This document shows, piece after piece, positions 60,476 through 64,000 of a stretch of 64,000 nucleotides of DNA. The DNA comes from Steromphala cineraria. Lineage: Eukaryota > Mollusca > Gastropoda > Trochida > Trochidae. Position 1 is the stretch's first letter. Every line of letters starts with the position of its first letter. The stretch spans positions 30,576,673 to 30,640,672 of the forward strand of contig OU744732.1 in assembly GCA_916613615.1 (NCBI GenBank), in the 5' to 3' direction. The notes beneath the pieces are model-generated. The model saw only the letters and a program-made list of their open reading frames with translations. It ran no database searches and was not told the origin of the DNA. A program made the position numbers and the translations under genes.

Positions 60476-61049
60476 CCTCTGATTACAGTTACCTTCTCTT
60501 GGGAAATCATGGAGCTAGATTAGTGAAGAAAGGTTTGCGTTGTGTTGTATATAGAGAGCAGATAAGCGCGATAGTGATAGCTTTTCCTGTGGAATATTGC
60601 GGATAGATTGAACAATATTGTCACGTAACACGAATCTTCGAGACGTTTGTCCTTGAGAATAAAACCATTTGTAACTTAGAGGGTAACTGTAAAATTCGTG
60701 ATAAAAGTTTTGTCTAGTGAAATAACAGATAATTGCAGATCAATTTGACCTTAATATTGAAAGATGATATTTATGATATCATTGACTATACTTTTTCATG
60801 AAGACCCTTTACTGCAGTGAATCTGAACTTGTTGATTTTATATGCTAATAAGAGAAACATGAAGTAGGCTAGATATTGTCAATAAAAACAAATCTAATAC
60901 GCGTCTTAAATTTCAGCAAACATGCAACATATGACAATGCTGTAAAATGTAACGTAATGATATTTGTATAATATAGAAAACGTTTGTTATAAATATGATT
61001 TTTATGAGCATATCATTTGGACTATATGTTTAAATAATATCAAAACCAG

Positions 61050-61195
61050 ATTATAATGCAGCTGTTAATTGTATGACTTCTGTTTTATCGGCTATAGTAC
61101 AGACAATTTTAGAATAAAACGCTATTAAAATTCAGCTGAATAATGTATTACTCCTGTTATATCGGCTATAGTATACATAATTTTAGAATCCAGTT
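61050..61195 (+). repeat. Two-unit tandem repeat, ~80 bp
   Basis: CTGTTTTATCGGCTATAGTA and CTGTTATATCGGCTATAGTA, each followed by AATTTTAGAAT. Confidence 0.6.
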
Positions 61196-61595
61196 AATTA
61201 ACGTGCAAGTGTAAAGTATTTAACAATGTCCTATAATTGTCCCGTATTATTTGGTTTACATATGTGCATGTTTATTGTAGATGTGACAATTGTTAATTAG
61301 AACAGAGAATATATTAATTACAAAGAAATATTCCTATATACGCCATATGCATAATATATTTTTGTGTTTCCAAAATATTTTGGAAAGTGACAAAGCATTA
61401 ACAAAGTTGTGATTGTATAAAAATGTAACTATTTTTGTGAGATTCTGATGTATTTCTGTACCTACAAGTAGCTGTTGTGAGTTGTGAAATGTTCTTGAAC
61501 CAAACGTTAATGTGCGTATTGTATGTGTACCCTATCTTTCTGTTTGTCCTTATTTAGAATGGCTTCTAGAGCTAAACTCAAAGGATAACAACGTT

Positions 61596-61878
61596 TTAAA
61601 GAGGCAGTAGCACGTTTTTGTGAGTAGACAAACCAATTTTCCATAGTCAGAGAACAAATCATAAAGATACATTAAGTTCATTGGCGGCCATTTTTGTGTG
61701 AACACCTTTAATTCATTTTGTGTAAGAAAAAGGAATGGCATGGTTGAACTAATTTATATATTTGATTGATCACTGATTCATTTAGTTCAAATACTTTGTC
61801 ATTCAATTAGAACCATCTATTTTCATTGTCCTGACATCACCTTATTATCTCCCCTCAAAACGTGCTACTGTCCCTTAA
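61596..61878 (-). mobile_element. TTAA-flanked MITE, copy 6 (inverted, internally deleted)
   Basis: Starts TTAAAGAGGCAGTAGCACG and ends GTGCTACTGTCCCTTAA. At about 283 bp it lacks the first inner segment found in the other copies. Confidence 0.78.
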
Positions 61879-62244
61879 AGATGGAAAGGTCTTTCGTCTT
61901 AGGATGACGTTATCCCTTTAAATAAAAAAAAAATTGTTATCCAAATAATTTTGTCTTAAAATCATAGGGAGTTTTTTCAAATGGTTACTTTAGATATTAG
62001 GTCTGAATTATTGACGCCACATCGCATTCTTTGGCATTATTTCGCATTAATTCTTTGATTGCAATCTTACTTGGAAAGTAATCAATAAATCCTTTCTCTC
62101 GAAAACTGTCTACAAGAATCACCGAATCAATGAAACAAAATAACATTTTGTGATAATGATTGTTCCATTATGTTACTTAGTATTTGTAACTGATATGTTT
62201 GACTACTGTGACACAACATGGTGTTTGTTGAGAAACACTCGGGT

Positions 62245-62622
62245 TTAAAGGGGTAGTTGCACGTGTTTTGAAAATTTTATATTTTCATTTTTTCACTGAT
62301 AATTCTATGTTAATGCTAAATGTATTAATTTGATAGTGTCAAAAATCTCATTAAACTAACACATCATGGATTGATCCATAATTAAGGGAACAAATTATAA
62401 AGATTCACATAAAGTCCATTTGCGGCCATTTTTGTGTGAACACCTTTAATTCATTTTTGTAAAAAAGGGAATCGTATGGTTGAACTCTACATTATATATT
62501 TGATTTATTACTGATTCAGTTATTACTTAGTTAAAATACATTATCTATTAATTGGAACCTTTTATTTCCTTTTCCTAACCCCACCTTATATTCCCCCTTA
62601 AAACGTGCTACTTCCCCTTTAA
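62245..62622 (-). mobile_element. TTAA-flanked MITE, copy 7 (inverted)
   Basis: Starts TTAAAGGGGTAGTTGCACG and ends CGTGCTACTTCCCCTTTAA. 378 bp, in the same orientation as copy 6, only about 370 bp away. Confidence 0.8.
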
Positions 62623-64000
62623 GATATGTGCTAACTGCTCCACTACTTTGACATGTTATGTTACAAAAGAGATTAATATATTCATAATACTTAATTGACT
62701 GAGAAAATAATGATTACCTTCTTGACAGTTAAAATTATAGGGAATGTTGCTTTTATATTGTAATCGGACTTCTTTTAGGTTTAGTAGGGTGTCTCCTCAA
62801 TGTGTAGAAGCTATTCGAGTAGAGTAGAAACTTTCTACATCTCACACGTATTGATGTAATAATATGAAATGTGTGACAATTTTAGCAGAAATTTTAGAAA
62901 TTCTGAGATTTTCACGTTATAAATTGTAACGATATAGACTTTTTTAGACGAAAATGAATTGTAGCAGTTACATGATGCGTGGTTGTTTCAAAATCTGGAA
63001 TTCAGTACTTCTATTTTTCAAATATAGCTATAAATTTATCATGGTACTACAGATACTGGTTATAACACCTGAAGGAATTTCAATACTTTTACGAGCGCTT
63101 CATCTCAAGAGAACATGCTTTGGCAATGATTTTACTTGAATTTTCGAAAGACACTCTCGTAGATGAACCTTTAAGATCATTTAAGATACCTATATTGATT
63201 TGATATATATATTTACTCATATGATCTACTGTTTATGAACGGCAATGTTTTATGTTTTTACTATTGTACCATCCTGTATCATTCAGTTAATATGTCTTTG
63301 TGCCGTAGTAATAACTTACACCCAACTTTACAATGCTATTACATCTTACATGTTGTGAAAGACAACACATACCAAATTGAACCATTAGATACGAATAGTT
63401 TACAAATAGGCACCGAGTAATTCGTAGCATGTACCAATTGGTACCAAGTTACAAACACGCTTGACCTATGTATGTATGTAAAATAAATCAATCTGACAGT
63501 CTTGTGACATGAGAAACGTATTTTATAAATGATATGTATGTATGTAAAATAGATAAATCTTACAGTTTTGTGTCATGAAAAACATATTTTATACATACAA
63601 AAAATATCTATATATACTTAATTAGGACCAGGCAATGTCATGGAGTATGTTAGTAGTAACCGCTTGTACCATGTGATAAGTACCTTGTATTCACTGCATT
63701 TATGTTATAACCTGTATCATGTATCATGTATCATGTACTTCCCAGTTGTCTCCCAAGTCACAGTGCAGAAAAGTATATCTAATATTGCTGTTATATTTTG
63801 TTGTTTGTTGTTACAAGTTGACACATAAGTTGTTAACTGCTTCGCTCATGTGTTTCAAATATATACTAAATGGATTATTTTTAATAAAAAATGAAATACA
63901 TTTCTTTATTATTATTTCAAGATTAATCAGAGATGTACATTGAAAAGACACGAAGAAGATACCAATGGTCGACAGCGTTACATCCTTGACTGAGTTCGGC
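62623..64000. other. Intergenic to window end
   Basis: One short tandem repeat at 63.47 kb. The last bases are GC-richer but too short to interpret. Confidence 0.4.
63465..63600 (+). repeat. Two-unit tandem repeat, ~66 bp
   Basis: TATGTATGTAAAATA, CTTGTGACATGAGAAACGTA and their near copies. Confidence 0.65.

Overview
The window looks like animal nuclear DNA, most likely from a mollusc and plausibly a bivalve. It is AT-rich and gene-poor, with GT-AG introns from a few hundred bases to several kb. It is crowded with short non-autonomous transposons, fold-back elements, tRNA-derived SINE-like sequences and tandem repeats. No bacterial-style operons, rRNA genes, CRISPR arrays or autonomous transposon ORFs were seen. 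The taxonomic call is an inference from gene content and repeat style.

Three multi-exon protein genes can be assembled by hand, with splice phases that agree at every junction. (1) A TMEM26-like membrane protein lies on the plus strand: coding exons 8250-8440, 9095-9266, 13193-13402 and 13806-14405, giving 390 residues. (2) A two-Ig-domain type I membrane protein lies on the minus strand: exons 28430-28481, 25092-25469, 24300-24656 and 23482-23759, giving 354 residues. (3) An SLC7 cationic-amino-acid-transporter-like protein closest to SLC7A4/CAT4 lies on the plus strand: exons 55376-56974, 57261-57369 and 58320-58525, giving 637 residues. A possible alternative first coding exon of gene 3 at 33005-33041 would join in frame across a 22 kb intron. 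The genes show no obvious common pathway.

Layout: 1-7.2 kb is intergenic with MITEs, fold-backs and a tandem array. 7.2-14.7 kb holds the TMEM26-like gene, its 5' end lying against a minisatellite. 17.0-18.45 kb is an element built on a 145-bp tandem array. 23.5-28.5 kb is the Ig gene. 28.5-55.3 kb is mostly repeats: decayed tandem arrays at 34-35.6, 38.5-39.9 and 46.9-48.2 kb, a Mutator-like fold-back at 43.4 kb, and a decayed coding remnant at 37.2-37.8 kb. 55.3-58.5 kb is the transporter body. 58.5-64 kb is its 3' flank, a CCAAT-rich promoter candidate and more MITEs.

The most unusual observation is a recurring pattern. At four exons, in all three genes, the exon edge with its splice site sits at the end of a decayed tandem array whose other units are recognisable ghost copies of the same exon edge, mostly with units of about 130-200 bp. 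The ghosts keep reading frame and sometimes splice dinucleotides. In addition, one TTAA-flanked MITE family is present seven times.
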